Below are positions 9,024 to 16,699 of a stretch of DNA of 64,000 nucleotides, one piece after another. Within the stretch, counting starts at the first letter, position 1. Each line of letters begins with the position of its first letter. Source of the stretch: Ruegeria pomeroyi (lineage in GTDB: Bacteria > Pseudomonadota > Alphaproteobacteria > Rhodobacterales > Rhodobacteraceae); NCBI RefSeq assembly GCF_021405525.1, contig NZ_JAGQAG010000001.1, positions 2,170,001 through 2,234,000 on the forward strand. Direction: 5' to 3'. Both the position numbers and the translations under genes were made by a program. A model generated the notes under the pieces. The model had not been told where the DNA came from. It was given only the letters and a program-made list of their open reading frames with translations, and searched no databases.

Positions 9024-9320
9024 ATGCCCGAGGTTACCATCGTCTACTGGCGGGACATCCCGGCTCAGGTCATTGTCGGCAAGGGCCGCCGCGGCGCGAA
9101 GCGTCAGCTGGAGGAACGGTTCGAGCAGGCCATCGACCGCGCCGCGATGAAAGTGGGCGCGCAGGACACCGATGCCTATCTGGCCGAGTGGCGCAAGGCC
9201 GAACCTTACGAGGTCGCCGGTGACCCGGCGGATATCGTCGAGGCCGAGGCCCAGCGTCTGGAACGGGAATACGATCGCGACCGGATCAAGGCGCTGATCG
9301 CAAACGACGGTTGGGCATGA
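9024..9320 (+). CDS. Small 'virulence factor' family protein (PF13769-type)
   Basis: A 98-residue soluble protein beginning PEVTIVYWRDIPAQVIVGKG, with a C-terminal charged helix rich in Glu and Arg. I recognise it as the small family annotated 'virulence factor' in Rhodobacteraceae; no activity is established to my knowledge. An AGGAGG-like site (about 9008-9013) precedes the ATG. It is the first gene of a tight operon with a MetF-like reductase and a methyltetrahydrofolate methyltransferase, so a role in folate or corrinoid one-carbon metabolism is more plausible than virulence. Confidence 0.75.
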   Translation: MPEVTIVYWRDIPAQVIVGKGRRGAKRQLEERFEQAIDRAAMKVGAQDTDAYLAEWRKAEPYEVAGDPADIVEAEAQRLEREYDRDRIKALIANDGWA

Positions 9321-9346
9321 GCCCGCAGAGCATATGGGAGGCCGTG

Positions 9347-10276
9347 ATGGCTTTGCTGAACTTCAAGAAACGCGAGACGGTCGAAAACGGCCCCGTGAAC
9401 CCCACCGTCGAGGCCTTTCTCAAGGATTACTCGATCGAGGTGATGCCGCGCACCGCGGAAAAGGTCGAGGATTTCCGCGCCCTGCTGCCCGAGGGCACCC
9501 GCGTCTATATCGCCCATATCGAGGGCACACCGATCGAGGACATGGTGGCTACCGCCAAGCGGCTGGCTGCCGAGGGCTATCCGGTGATGCCGCATTTCCC
9601 GGCGCGTATCATCAAGGATGCCAAGACGCTGGAAAACTGGATCGCCATGTACCAGGGCGAGGCCGGGGTCGAGCAGGCGCTGCTGCTGGCCGGGGGCGTG
9701 GCAGAGCCGCATGGCGACTTCCACTGCTCGATGCAACTGATGGAAACCGGCCTGTTTGACAAGGCAGGGTTCAAGCGTCTGCACGTTGCGGGCCACCCCG
9801 AGGGCAACAAGGATATCGACCCCAAGGGCGGCGATGCCAATGTGATGGACGCGCTGCGCTGGAAACAGAAATTCAACGAGACCACCGATGCCCAGATGGC
9901 GCTGGCCACCCAATTCTGTTTCGAGGCCAAGCCGATCATCGCCTGGGCCAACGGGCTCAAGGATGCCGGCATCGACCTGCCGATCCATATCGGCATCGCC
10001 GGTCCGGCCAAGCTGCAGACCCTGATCAAGTTCGCCATCGCCTGCGGCGTCGGCCCCTCGCTGAAGGTACTGCAAAAGCGCGCGATGGACGTGTCCAAGC
10101 TGCTGCTGCCCTATGAACCCAATGATGTCGTGACCGAACTGGCCGCCCACAAGGCCGCCAACCCCGATTTCAACATCACCAATGTGCACTTCTTCCCGCT
10201 GGGCGGCATCAAGACCAATGCCACCTGGGCGATCAATAACGGCGGTGCCAGCACCCGCCCCGTAAACCCGACCTGA
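9347..10276 (+). CDS. Methylenetetrahydrofolate reductase family protein
   Basis: FAD-dependent TIM-barrel reductase interconverting 5,10-methylene- and 5-methyl-tetrahydrofolate. The 309-residue protein carries recognisable elements: the VYIAHIEGTP strand near residue 55, PHFPARII near residue 83, GHPEGNKDIDPKG near residue 150, and QFCFEAKPI near residue 188. The ATG at 9347 has GGGAG just upstream; an earlier in-frame start would overlap the previous gene. It may run in the oxidative direction here, feeding methyl groups from methyl-THF into C1 oxidation, as proposed for roseobacters that demethylate DMSP or betaines. That direction is inference. Confidence 0.82.
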   Translation: MALLNFKKRETVENGPVNPTVEAFLKDYSIEVMPRTAEKVEDFRALLPEGTRVYIAHIEGTPIEDMVATAKRLAAEGYPVMPHFPARIIKDAKTLENWIAMYQGEAGVEQALLLAGGVAEPHGDFHCSMQLMETGLFDKAGFKRLHVAGHPEGNKDIDPKGGDANVMDALRWKQKFNETTDAQMALATQFCFEAKPIIAWANGLKDAGIDLPIHIGIAGPAKLQTLIKFAIACGVGPSLKVLQKRAMDVSKLLLPYEPNDVVTELAAHKAANPDFNITNVHFFPLGGIKTNATWAINNGGASTRPVNPT

Positions 10277-10286
10277 AAGGCCAGAC

Positions 10287-11348
10287 ATGACCCGCACCAT
10301 CGTTGAAAGCAAAACAAAAACCGCGATCATCGGCTTTGACCAGCCGTTCTGCGTGATCGGCGAGCGGATCAACCCCACGGGCCGCAAGAAACTGGCCGCC
10401 GAGCTGGAAGCGGGCGATTTCTCGACCGTGGAAAAGGACGCCATCGCCCAGGTTGCGGCCGGGGCTACCGTTCTCGATATCAACGCGGGTGTTGTCTATA
10501 ACTCCAACCCCAACCCCAACGAGACCGAACCGCCGCTGATGCGCAAGATCGTCGAACTGGTGCAGGGGTTGGTCGACGTGCCGCTGTGCATCGACAGCTC
10601 GGTGCCCGGCGCGCTCGAGGCCGGTCTGGCGGCGGCCGAGGGTCGTCCGCTGCTGAACTCGGTCACGGGTGAAGAGGAGCGGCTGGAGCAGATCCTGCCG
10701 CTGGTCAAGAAATACAACGTGCCCGTGGTGGCGATCTCGAACGACGATACCGGCATCTCCGAAGACCCCGATGTGCGCTTTGCCGTCGCCAAGAAGATCG
10801 TGCAGCGTGCCGCCGATTTCGGCATCCCGGCCCATGACATCGTGGTCGACCCGCTGGTCATGCCGATCGGCGCCATGGCAACCGCTGGCCAGCAGGTCTT
10901 TGCCCTGGTGCGTCGCCTGCGCGAGGAACTGGGCGTGAACACCACATGCGGTGCCTCCAACATTTCGTTCGGCCTGCCCAACCGGCATGGCATCAACAAC
11001 GCCTTCCTGCCGATGGCAATGGGTGCGGGCATGACCAGCGCGATCATGAACCCGGTGGCGCTGCCGGTGACGCAAAAGGCCATTGCCGAAAAGCGTGAGG
11101 CCGTGGCCGCCGCCGGCATCATCCTGCCCGAGGGCATGGATGACGAGACCTTTGTGACCATGTTCGGTCTGGGCTCGACCCTGCCGCGCGCGGGCAAGGA
11201 GATGGAGGCCATCCGCGCCGCCAACCTGCTGACCAATAACGACCCTCACGGCGCCGAATGGATCCGCTCCAACAAAGCGCCCGCGGCCGAGGGGGACGAA
11301 GGCCGGGGCCGGGGTGGCCGCGCCGGAGGCCGTCGCCGCCGCGCCTGA
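10287..11348 (+). CDS. Methyltetrahydrofolate:corrinoid/cobalamin methyltransferase with Arg/Gly-rich tail
   Basis: Pterin-binding TIM barrel of 353 residues related to AcsE/MtgA-type methyltransferases and the pterin domain of MetH. Family features are GERINPTGRKKL near residue 22, VLDINAGV near 60, CIDSSVPGALEAGL near 92, and GASNISFGLPNRHGINNAFL near 220. It should move a methyl group between a corrinoid protein and tetrahydrofolate. It lies 10 nt after the MetF-like gene. The odd feature is the last 20 or so residues, a run of Gly and Arg (GRGRGGRAGGRRRR) not expected for this enzyme class. No corrinoid protein is encoded next to it. Confidence 0.83.
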   Translation: MTRTIVESKTKTAIIGFDQPFCVIGERINPTGRKKLAAELEAGDFSTVEKDAIAQVAAGATVLDINAGVVYNSNPNPNETEPPLMRKIVELVQGLVDVPLCIDSSVPGALEAGLAAAEGRPLLNSVTGEEERLEQILPLVKKYNVPVVAISNDDTGISEDPDVRFAVAKKIVQRAADFGIPAHDIVVDPLVMPIGAMATAGQQVFALVRRLREELGVNTTCGASNISFGLPNRHGINNAFLPMAMGAGMTSAIMNPVALPVTQKAIAEKREAVAAAGIILPEGMDDETFVTMFGLGSTLPRAGKEMEAIRAANLLTNNDPHGAEWIRSNKAPAAEGDEGRGRGGRAGGRRRRA

Positions 11349-11368
11349 GTCTACGAGTAAATGAAGTT

Positions 11369-11397
11369 AAAGGGCCGGGCCATGTGCCCGGCCTTTT
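11369..11397 (+). terminator. Rho-independent terminator of the one-carbon operon
   Basis: A 12-bp stem (11369-11380 with 11386-11397, one G-U pair) closes a 5-nt loop, and its 3' arm ends in four T residues. It lies 20 nt past the methyltransferase stop. Confidence 0.85.
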
Positions 11398-11441
11398 GGT
11401 GTCTGGGTTAGGCTCAGGACCCATTCATCCTGCATCACTGG

Positions 11442-11536
11442 TTTGACAGATTTGCTGTCTGACGACGTCCAATGCCGCAGGAATAGTGGTACTATTTCAA
11501 GGCATTGAAAGGACGTCAGGCGGCAAATCTGTCAAA
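11442..11536. repeat. 95-nt imperfect palindrome with perfect ends and perfect centre
   Basis: The outer 14 bases (11442-11455) are an exact inverse complement of 11523-11536. The innermost 6 bases (11482-11487) pair exactly with 11491-11496 around a GGT loop. Both pairs share the same centre at 11489. Between them, AATGCC/GGCATT (11471-11476 with 11501-11506) and a CTGAC-GTCC block also pair with small offsets. This could be a MITE-like element, the end of a lost insertion sequence, or a structured RNA. Confidence 0.8.
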
Positions 11537-11684
11537 TCCGAAGGACGCCAAATCCACTTCATCTCAGCGTCTTGGCGCGCTTGGGAATAGCCGGAGGGGA
11601 TGGGTCTGGCGTCCAACCTTCTCCACGTCCTAATGCATTGTTTTAATTGATATGGGTGATGGTTTAGATGGTCATTTGGTTCAA

Positions 11685-11837
11685 TCGCGACGAGCAGCGA
11701 AATGCGCCCGCAACATCGCGATCGAGTAGACCAACAGGCGAGCAAGGACCCAGTCGCACCCCGAGCCCGAGTTTGACGACGACGATCCGCCGTCCCGGGC
11801 GCCTTTGGCCTTCCCTGAGAAGGGTGCCAAAATGTAG
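11685..11837 (+). pseudogene. Possible relic of a coding sequence's 3' end
   Basis: Reading from 11685 gives protein-like sequence interrupted by a TAG at 11727 and ending at a TAG at 11835. The last part (EPEFDDDDPPSRAPLAFPEK) looks like a real acidic, proline-rich C-terminus, perhaps from a transposase, but I cannot assign a family. It may be chance. Confidence 0.25.
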
Positions 11838-11897
11838 GCGAGCCTCATCACGTTGACATAGTGAATTTTTTTAAACGTCGCAGTGGAGCCCGGCAAG

Positions 11898-12893
11898 ATG
11901 AAGTCGACCTTATGTGGTGCTCCAAGCAAGGAGTCGAACCGAGCTTCCTCAGCCCAAGATGCCTTTGAAAAGATACTCGGCTTTCACTGTTTCATGTCGG
12001 AATGTTCCTACGAGGAAGGCTACCGGAGGATGAGCCTTATCCTTGAGGAACTGACGTTTATAGGGGGTGTGGAAACGGTAGGTGAAAGTACGACCGCAGA
12101 AATATCAGCGGAGAGCCAGTTCAAAACCGCTGTCGGCTCGTACCTCCGTCCACTTGCCGACGGTGCATGGGACTACATCTTGATGCGTGCAAACGGTATG
12201 CGCCGCATTACCATCGACTTGGCACCGGAAAACAAAGACGACTTGGCCCATCAGCTTCAGGCGACCCTTAACTGGCTCGCTCCTTTATTGGCAGAAAGCG
12301 AAACCCCTGAACGCTTTGATCTTCTGGCCAAGGCACTCGTGGCGCAGATTGTCAAAAACTACAGATGGGAACAACCGGAAGGTCGCCCTAGAGAAATATC
12401 AATTGCGCAGACTAAGGATGACCTTTGGAGGCGCGCTGTCCGCATTTTGGCGATGGTGCATGAGTTGCACAAGGCGGGATACCAGCGCATCCGGATATAT
12501 CCCTTCCTATCCCCAAGTGGATGCAATTGGCGCTGCTGGATCAGCCCTGTCACCAACATTGCCAATGATGGGTACCAATTGCTCGAGGAAGACTTGGACT
12601 GCCGCCTCGGGATCGTCGCACATTACACCTCTGGGCAGGACAATGAGTACCTCGGTTGGAAGGATGCTGCTCACCTGAACGCAAGGCAACTAGCAAACCT
12701 CTTCCTACAGCGGTTTCCGAAGATTGCCGAGCAGGGAGCAGGACTGGATTGGGCATATGCCGGTTGGTTGACTGATGTACTGGGTGTTGGCGAACTAGGA
12801 CCCGAAAATGGTCACTTGGTTTATCTTGGGCAAGATTGGCCCGATGATCCAGCATACCATGCACGTTGGCGGCCGCCGCTGCCAATACGATGA
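11898..12893 (+). CDS. Protein of unknown function in an accessory patch beside tRNA-Ser
   Basis: I do not recognise this 331-residue protein. It has no signal peptide or membrane helix. The middle (about residues 90-180) is helical and acidic. The region around residues 196-220 is well structured, with YQRIRIYPFLSPSGCNWRCW followed by an ISPVTNI stretch. Tryptophans and aromatic residues are frequent toward the C-terminus (GLDWAYAGWL, LGQDWPDD). The ATG at 11898 is preferred to a GTG at 11883 because GGAG (11885-11888) is well spaced for it. Base composition is closer to 50 % G+C than the roughly 60-65 % of its neighbours, and the gene stands alone between a palindrome and a tRNA, all suggesting horizontal acquisition. 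Confidence 0.65.
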   Translation: MKSTLCGAPSKESNRASSAQDAFEKILGFHCFMSECSYEEGYRRMSLILEELTFIGGVETVGESTTAEISAESQFKTAVGSYLRPLADGAWDYILMRANGMRRITIDLAPENKDDLAHQLQATLNWLAPLLAESETPERFDLLAKALVAQIVKNYRWEQPEGRPREISIAQTKDDLWRRAVRILAMVHELHKAGYQRIRIYPFLSPSGCNWRCWISPVTNIANDGYQLLEEDLDCRLGIVAHYTSGQDNEYLGWKDAAHLNARQLANLFLQRFPKIAEQGAGLDWAYAGWLTDVLGVGELGPENGHLVYLGQDWPDDPAYHARWRPPLPIR

Positions 12894-13015
12894 AAGTGCT
12901 TCGCCTGCCTTGCAATCAGATGCATCGAGTAGCAGCCAAGCGCATTTTCTTTGGCGGGTCTTTTGGTGGGTAGGCGTGGAAAATAGAAAAATATTCCAAT
13001 GAAATCAAGGAATAG

Positions 13016-13105
13016 TGGCGGAGAGACAGGGATTCGAACCCTGGGTGGGCTTGCACCCACAACGGTTTTCGAGACCGCCCCGTTCGACCACTCCGGCACC
13101 TCTCC
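13016..13105 (-). tRNA. tRNA-Ser (anticodon CGA)
   Basis: On the minus strand the sequence folds as a class II tRNA: acceptor stem GGAGAGG paired with the 3' CTCTCC, anticodon loop CTCGAAA giving anticodon CGA (reads UCG), a long variable arm (GTGGGTGCAAGCCCAC), and a T arm with GTTCGAATC. The genome encodes the 3' CCA (complement of 13016-13018). Its 3' end faces the accessory patch on the left, a usual integration geometry. Confidence 0.95.
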
Positions 13106-13227
13106 GCGGGGGTCTGTGAGGGGGGGATTTAGTGAGGTTCGCGCGGGGGTGCAAGCGGAAAGTGACAAGTTTTTGCACCGGCCCGAATTTCCATTGCCCG
13201 TGCGGGCAAATGGCTTAGGCTTGGCAT

Positions 13228-14067
13228 ATGACACGACTGTTTCGCGGCGCCTTGCCCCTTCTTTTCGGCTTTCTGCTTCTTGGTCTCGCGCTTGCGCAGC
13301 CGCTCAAGGCGGCGGACCGGGCGCGGATCGAGGCGTTTCTCGTCACCACCGGTTTCGACGTGGCGCTGGATTCGATTGCCCAGGCCTCTGCCTCGGCGCC
13401 GGGGATGCTGGGGCTGGAGGCCGAGAGTTTCGGCAGCCAGTGGACCACATTGACCCGCGAGGTGTTCGATACCAAGGGAATGCGCGTACAGGCGCTGGAT
13501 ATTCTGGAACAGACGCTGAGCGATGCGGCGCTTGATCATGCGGTCGAATTCTATGCCTCGGACCTGGGTCAGCGGCTGGTGGTGGCCGAGAACGACGCGC
13601 ATATGGCCGATGACGATCTGAAGGAAGAGGCGGGCGAGGCCATCGTGTCCGAACTGGTCCGGCATGGCTCGGGCCGGGTCGAGAGTCTGAAGCGGATGAA
13701 CCGGGCCATCGATTCCTCGGGCACCGCGCTGCGCGCCTTGCAGGAGATCCAGCTGCGGTTCCTGCTGGCGGCCAGTGCCGCCGGGGTGATCGATCTGCAA
13801 ATGGAGGTCGACGATCTGCGCGAGCTTTTGCGCGGCAACGAGACCGAGATGCGCAATGCGCTCCAGCTCTCGGCGCTGGCCTCGGCGGCTTATACCTATC
13901 AGGCCTTTTCCGATGACGAGGTGGACGCCTATACAGAGGCGCTGGAACAGCCGCTGATGCAGGAGGTCTATGAATTGCTGAACGCGGTGCAATACTCGAT
14001 CATGGCCGACCGGTTCGAGGTGCTGGCGGTTCGCATGGCGGAGCTTCAGCCGGTGCAGGAGTTGTGA
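13228..14067 (+). CDS. DUF2059 domain-containing exported protein (copy 1)
   Basis: A 279-residue protein with an N-terminal signal sequence (basic start, hydrophobic core about residues 7-25, A-x-A near 28). The mature part is helical. A DUF2059-type segment (LSDAALDHAVEFYASDLGQRLV, in part) near residues 97-118 resembles a short repeat seen in many periplasmic proteins of unknown role. The stop overlaps the start of a second DUF2059-like gene (TGATG), so the two are translationally coupled and probably act together in the periplasm. Function unknown. Confidence 0.75.
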   Translation: MTRLFRGALPLLFGFLLLGLALAQPLKAADRARIEAFLVTTGFDVALDSIAQASASAPGMLGLEAESFGSQWTTLTREVFDTKGMRVQALDILEQTLSDAALDHAVEFYASDLGQRLVVAENDAHMADDDLKEEAGEAIVSELVRHGSGRVESLKRMNRAIDSSGTALRALQEIQLRFLLAASAAGVIDLQMEVDDLRELLRGNETEMRNALQLSALASAAYTYQAFSDDEVDAYTEALEQPLMQEVYELLNAVQYSIMADRFEVLAVRMAELQPVQEL

Positions 14068-14870
14068 TGCGGCGCGTCTGGGCGGTTCTGTGTCTGTGGC
14101 TGGTGACGCCGGTAGCGGCCGAACCCGCGTATGACGATCTGGCGCGGGCAATGCGGTTGACCGAGGTGGTCGAGATCCTGCGCGAAGAAGGGCTGCGTTA
14201 CGGCGCGACACTCGATACCGAATTGCTTGAAGGGGCGGGGGGTGCGTTCTTTGCCGCTCAGGTGGCGCGGATCTATGCGCCGGATCGGATGCATGCGGCG
14301 CTGCGTAATGCTTTGTCAGATCATCTGGACCCTGAGCAGGCTGCGGCAGCCACCGCGTTCTTCAGCACCGCGACCGGCCAGACCATTCTGACGCTGGAAA
14401 ATTCGGCCCGGCGTGCCTTTGCCGATGATGGCATCGAGGAGATGGCGCTGGATCGGGCCGAAGAGGCGGGCGAGGGCGATCCCCGTCTGGGTCAGGTGGC
14501 CGCCTATGTGGCGGCCAATGACCTGATCGACCAGAATGTCAAAGGGGCGATCAGCGCCGATTTCCAGTTCTATCGCGGTCTCAGCGACGGGCAGGGAACC
14601 GCGCGCGATGATGGCGCGGTGCTGGCCAGCTTGCTTGAGGCGCGCGACGAGACCGAGGCCGAAACGCGGCGCTGGGTGATGGGGTTTCTCTACTTTGCCT
14701 ATTTGCCGCTGGAAGATGACCAGATGCAGGCCAATATCGCGTTTTCTCAAAGCGCCGCCGGAAAGGCGCTCAATGCGGCGCTGTTTGAGGGTTTCGACCG
14801 GCTTTATGGTGAGATATCCTATGACCTGGGCCGGGCGACAGGATTTGCTCTCAAGGCGTCTGATATCTGA
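14067..14870 (+). CDS. DUF2059-like exported protein (copy 2)
   Basis: A 267-residue protein with a signal peptide (about residues 1-18, ending VAAEP). It shares size, helical composition and a DUF2059-like element (LDPEQAAAATAFFSTATGQ near residue 90) with the preceding gene, indicating an old tandem duplication. The ATG at 14067 shares its A with the previous stop codon, which fixes the start; a GTG one codon earlier is less likely. No catalytic motif is visible. Confidence 0.7.
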   Translation: MRRVWAVLCLWLVTPVAAEPAYDDLARAMRLTEVVEILREEGLRYGATLDTELLEGAGGAFFAAQVARIYAPDRMHAALRNALSDHLDPEQAAAATAFFSTATGQTILTLENSARRAFADDGIEEMALDRAEEAGEGDPRLGQVAAYVAANDLIDQNVKGAISADFQFYRGLSDGQGTARDDGAVLASLLEARDETEAETRRWVMGFLYFAYLPLEDDQMQANIAFSQSAAGKALNAALFEGFDRLYGEISYDLGRATGFALKASDI

Positions 14871-14927
14871 GCGCGCCACTGACGGACGTGTATTCAGACG
14901 GTCTTCCCGATGCCCCGTTTTTTGCGG

Positions 14928-14956
14928 TTGACAATACGTTCCATGGCATGGATAAG
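14928..14956 (+). promoter_or_regulatory. Strong sigma-70-type promoter for rplU-rpmA
   Basis: TTGACA at 14928-14933 and GATAAG at 14951-14956 are separated by exactly 17 nt. The distance to the rplU start leaves a leader of about 170 nt. Confidence 0.65.
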
Positions 14957-15134
14957 CCCGCATCCCGGCCCGGATTCCGCGCCGGGTTTCGTTATCGTTT
15001 GGCCTGCCCGGAAACGGAAGGGCCGTTAATCCGCCCGAAACAGGGCGCGCTGTTCGCAGGTGGCTTTCCGTGAGGGGGCCGAAACGCCCGGGGCTCCGGG
15101 GACCGAAGAACGCGGTGACAAGAAGGAAAGACGC

Positions 15135-15710
15135 ATGTTTGCGGTCCTCAAGACTGGCGGCAAGCAGTACAAGGTTCAGGCGGGCGATGTGCTCCGCGTT
15201 GAAAAGCTGGCTGCAGACGCAGGTGAAAAAGTTCAATTCAACGACGTGCTGATGCTGGGCGGCGACGCGCCGATCGTGGGCGCGCCTCTGGTTGACGGCG
15301 CCGCCGTTCAGGCCGAGGTGATCGACCAGGTCAAGGGCGAAAAGCTGATCCATTTCGTCAAGCGCCGTCGTAAGCACAGCTCGCAGCGCACCAAGGGCCA
15401 CCGTCAGAAGCTGACCCTGGTCAAGATCACCGAGATCCTGACCTCGGGCGCAGACAAGACCGGTGTCAAAGCCGCAACCGGCCAGGCCCCCAAGGGCGCA
15501 GCTGCGCCCGCGGCCGCTGATGCCGCAGGTTCGGACGATCTGACCAAGATCACCGGTGTCGGCCCCGCAGCCGCCAAGAAGCTGGCTGAAGCGGGCATTG
15601 GCAGCTTTGCCGCGCTGGCCGCCTTGTCGGACGAGCAGATTACTGCTATCGACGCGGTCAAGGTAAAGCCCGAATGGGTTGAGCAGGCCAAAGAGCTGGC
15701 TCAAGGCTAA
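15135..15710 (+). CDS. rplU: 50S ribosomal protein L21 with C-terminal helix-hairpin-helix extension
   Basis: The first 100 or so residues are canonical L21 ([18 protein letters not shown], then [19 protein letters not shown]), a 23S rRNA-binding protein. The product is 191 residues against about 103 in E. coli. The extra part consists of an Ala/Pro-rich linker (about residues 113-133) and a compact domain (about 134-191) with [17 protein letters not shown], a helix-hairpin-helix-like fold also found in some other alphaproteobacterial L21 proteins. The ATG at 15135 follows an AGAAGGAAAG ribosome binding site. It is followed 11 nt later by rpmA. Confidence 0.95.
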   Translation: MFAVLKTGGKQYKVQAGDVLRVEKLAADAGEKVQFNDVLMLGGDAPIVGAPLVDGAAVQAEVIDQVKGEKLIHFVKRRRKHSSQRTKGHRQKLTLVKITEILTSGADKTGVKAATGQAPKGAAAPAAADAAGSDDLTKITGVGPAAAKKLAEAGIGSFAALAALSDEQITAIDAVKVKPEWVEQAKELAQG

Positions 15711-15721
15711 GGAGAGAAAGA

Positions 15722-15991
15722 ATGGCACATAAAAAAGCTGGCGGTTCCTCCCGTAACGGCCGCGACTCCATCGGTCGCCGTCTTGGCGTCAAGAAATACG
15801 GCGGCGAAGCTGTTGGCGCCGGCAATATCCTCGTGCGTCAGCGCGGCACCAAGTTCTGGCCGGGCGAAGGCGTTGGCATGGGCAAGGATCACACGATCTT
15901 TGCAACCGTCGACGGCGCCGTGAAGTTCCACAAGGGGCTGAAAAAGCGCACCTTCATTTCGGTCCTGCCGGTGGCGGAGGCCGCAGAGTAA
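15722..15991 (+). CDS. rpmA: 50S ribosomal protein L27
   Basis: Standard 89-residue L27, starting [16 protein letters not shown], which places its N-terminus near the peptidyl transferase centre. The sequence [19 protein letters not shown] is diagnostic. The N-terminus begins directly with the mature form, without the cleaved extension found in Firmicutes. GGAGAG lies just before the ATG. Forms the usual rplU-rpmA operon, closed by a strong terminator. Confidence 0.97.
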   Translation: MAHKKAGGSSRNGRDSIGRRLGVKKYGGEAVGAGNILVRQRGTKFWPGEGVGMGKDHTIFATVDGAVKFHKGLKKRTFISVLPVAEAAE

Positions 15992-16024
15992 GCCGAAACC
16001 CAGAAGGTTTAGAAAAAATTCATG

Positions 16025-16063
16025 GGGGACCGGCAAGGATTGCCGGTCCCCTTTCTCGTTTTT
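16025..16063 (+). terminator. Rho-independent terminator of rplU-rpmA
   Basis: A perfect 12-bp stem (16025-16036 with 16040-16051) with a GGA loop is followed by TTTCTCGTTTTT. It contains the upstream in-frame ATG of the next gene and so excludes that start. Confidence 0.93.
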
Positions 16064-16087
16064 CACCAAAGTTTGACCGGACGCCCC

Positions 16088-16699
16088 ATGGCTGTTGCCA
16101 CGACCAGCTTTCTGCTCTTTGCCGCCACGCAGGTGGGCACGCCGGGCCCGGCCAACATGGCCCTGCTGGCCACCGGTGCGCGTTATGGCTTTCGCGCGGC
16201 GCTGCCCTTTGTCGCCGGGGTGGCCCTGGGCAAGCAGCTGGTGATCTGGCCGGTGGGGTTTGGCCTGATGGAACTGGCCGAGCGGGTGCCGCTGCTGTTT
16301 CAGGCACTCAAATATCTTTGCGTGGCCTATATTTGCTGGCTGGCTTGGAAGATTGCCAACCTGCGCCTTGCCCCCGGTAAAGGCGGGGGCGGGGCCGCGC
16401 CGGGGTTTGGCGCCGGTCTCTTGGTTCATCCGCTCAATCCCAAGGCCTGGGCGATGATCGTCACCGGATTTGCCGGTTTCGTGGCGCCGGGCACCGCGCC
16501 GTTTCAGGCGACGCTGGTCGTGGCACTGGGGCTGTTGGTCTGTCAGGCGGTTTTCCACCCGCTCTGGACCTTTGTCGGCGATCGTATCGCCGCGGTGGTT
16601 GCAGGACGGCCTGGCGAGAAATACCTGATGTGGATGCTGGCGGGGCTGACCGTTGCATCCGTGATTTTTGGTGTGTTCGGAGGAGGAGCACAGGAATGA
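16088..16699 (+). CDS. LysE family translocator
   Basis: Amino-acid exporter family (LysE/RhtB) of 203 residues with about six hydrophobic segments. The family signature is visible as TQVGTPGPANMALLATGARYG near residues 15-35, and NPKAW at about residue 118. The family exports amino acids such as homoserine, threonine or lysine; the substrate here cannot be predicted. The ATG at 16088 lies downstream of the rpmA terminator. The stop overlaps the next gene by 4 nt (ATGA). Confidence 0.85.
   Translation: MAVATTSFLLFAATQVGTPGPANMALLATGARYGFRAALPFVAGVALGKQLVIWPVGFGLMELAERVPLLFQALKYLCVAYICWLAWKIANLRLAPGKGGGGAAPGFGAGLLVHPLNPKAWAMIVTGFAGFVAPGTAPFQATLVVALGLLVCQAVFHPLWTFVGDRIAAVVAGRPGEKYLMWMLAGLTVASVIFGVFGGGAQE

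Larger units (their letters stand above)
11398..11897. other. AT-richer intergenic region at the left end of an accessory patch
   Basis: No intact gene is visible. The region holds a 95-nt palindrome (11442-11536), a possible coding relic (11685-11837), and A+T-rich sequence before the next gene. Composition differs clearly from the housekeeping DNA on both sides. Confidence 0.6.

Noticed and set aside
11930-11945. Possible attachment-site copy of the tRNA-Ser T-loop (GAGTCGAACC)
   Set aside because: Only about 9 of 10 bases match the T-loop core, and the match does not extend to the tRNA 3' end. It lies inside the orphan gene, so chance is likelier.
16022-16087. Upstream start for the LysE gene
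   Set aside because: The start codon touches the rpmA terminator hairpin, so the start at 16088 is used.
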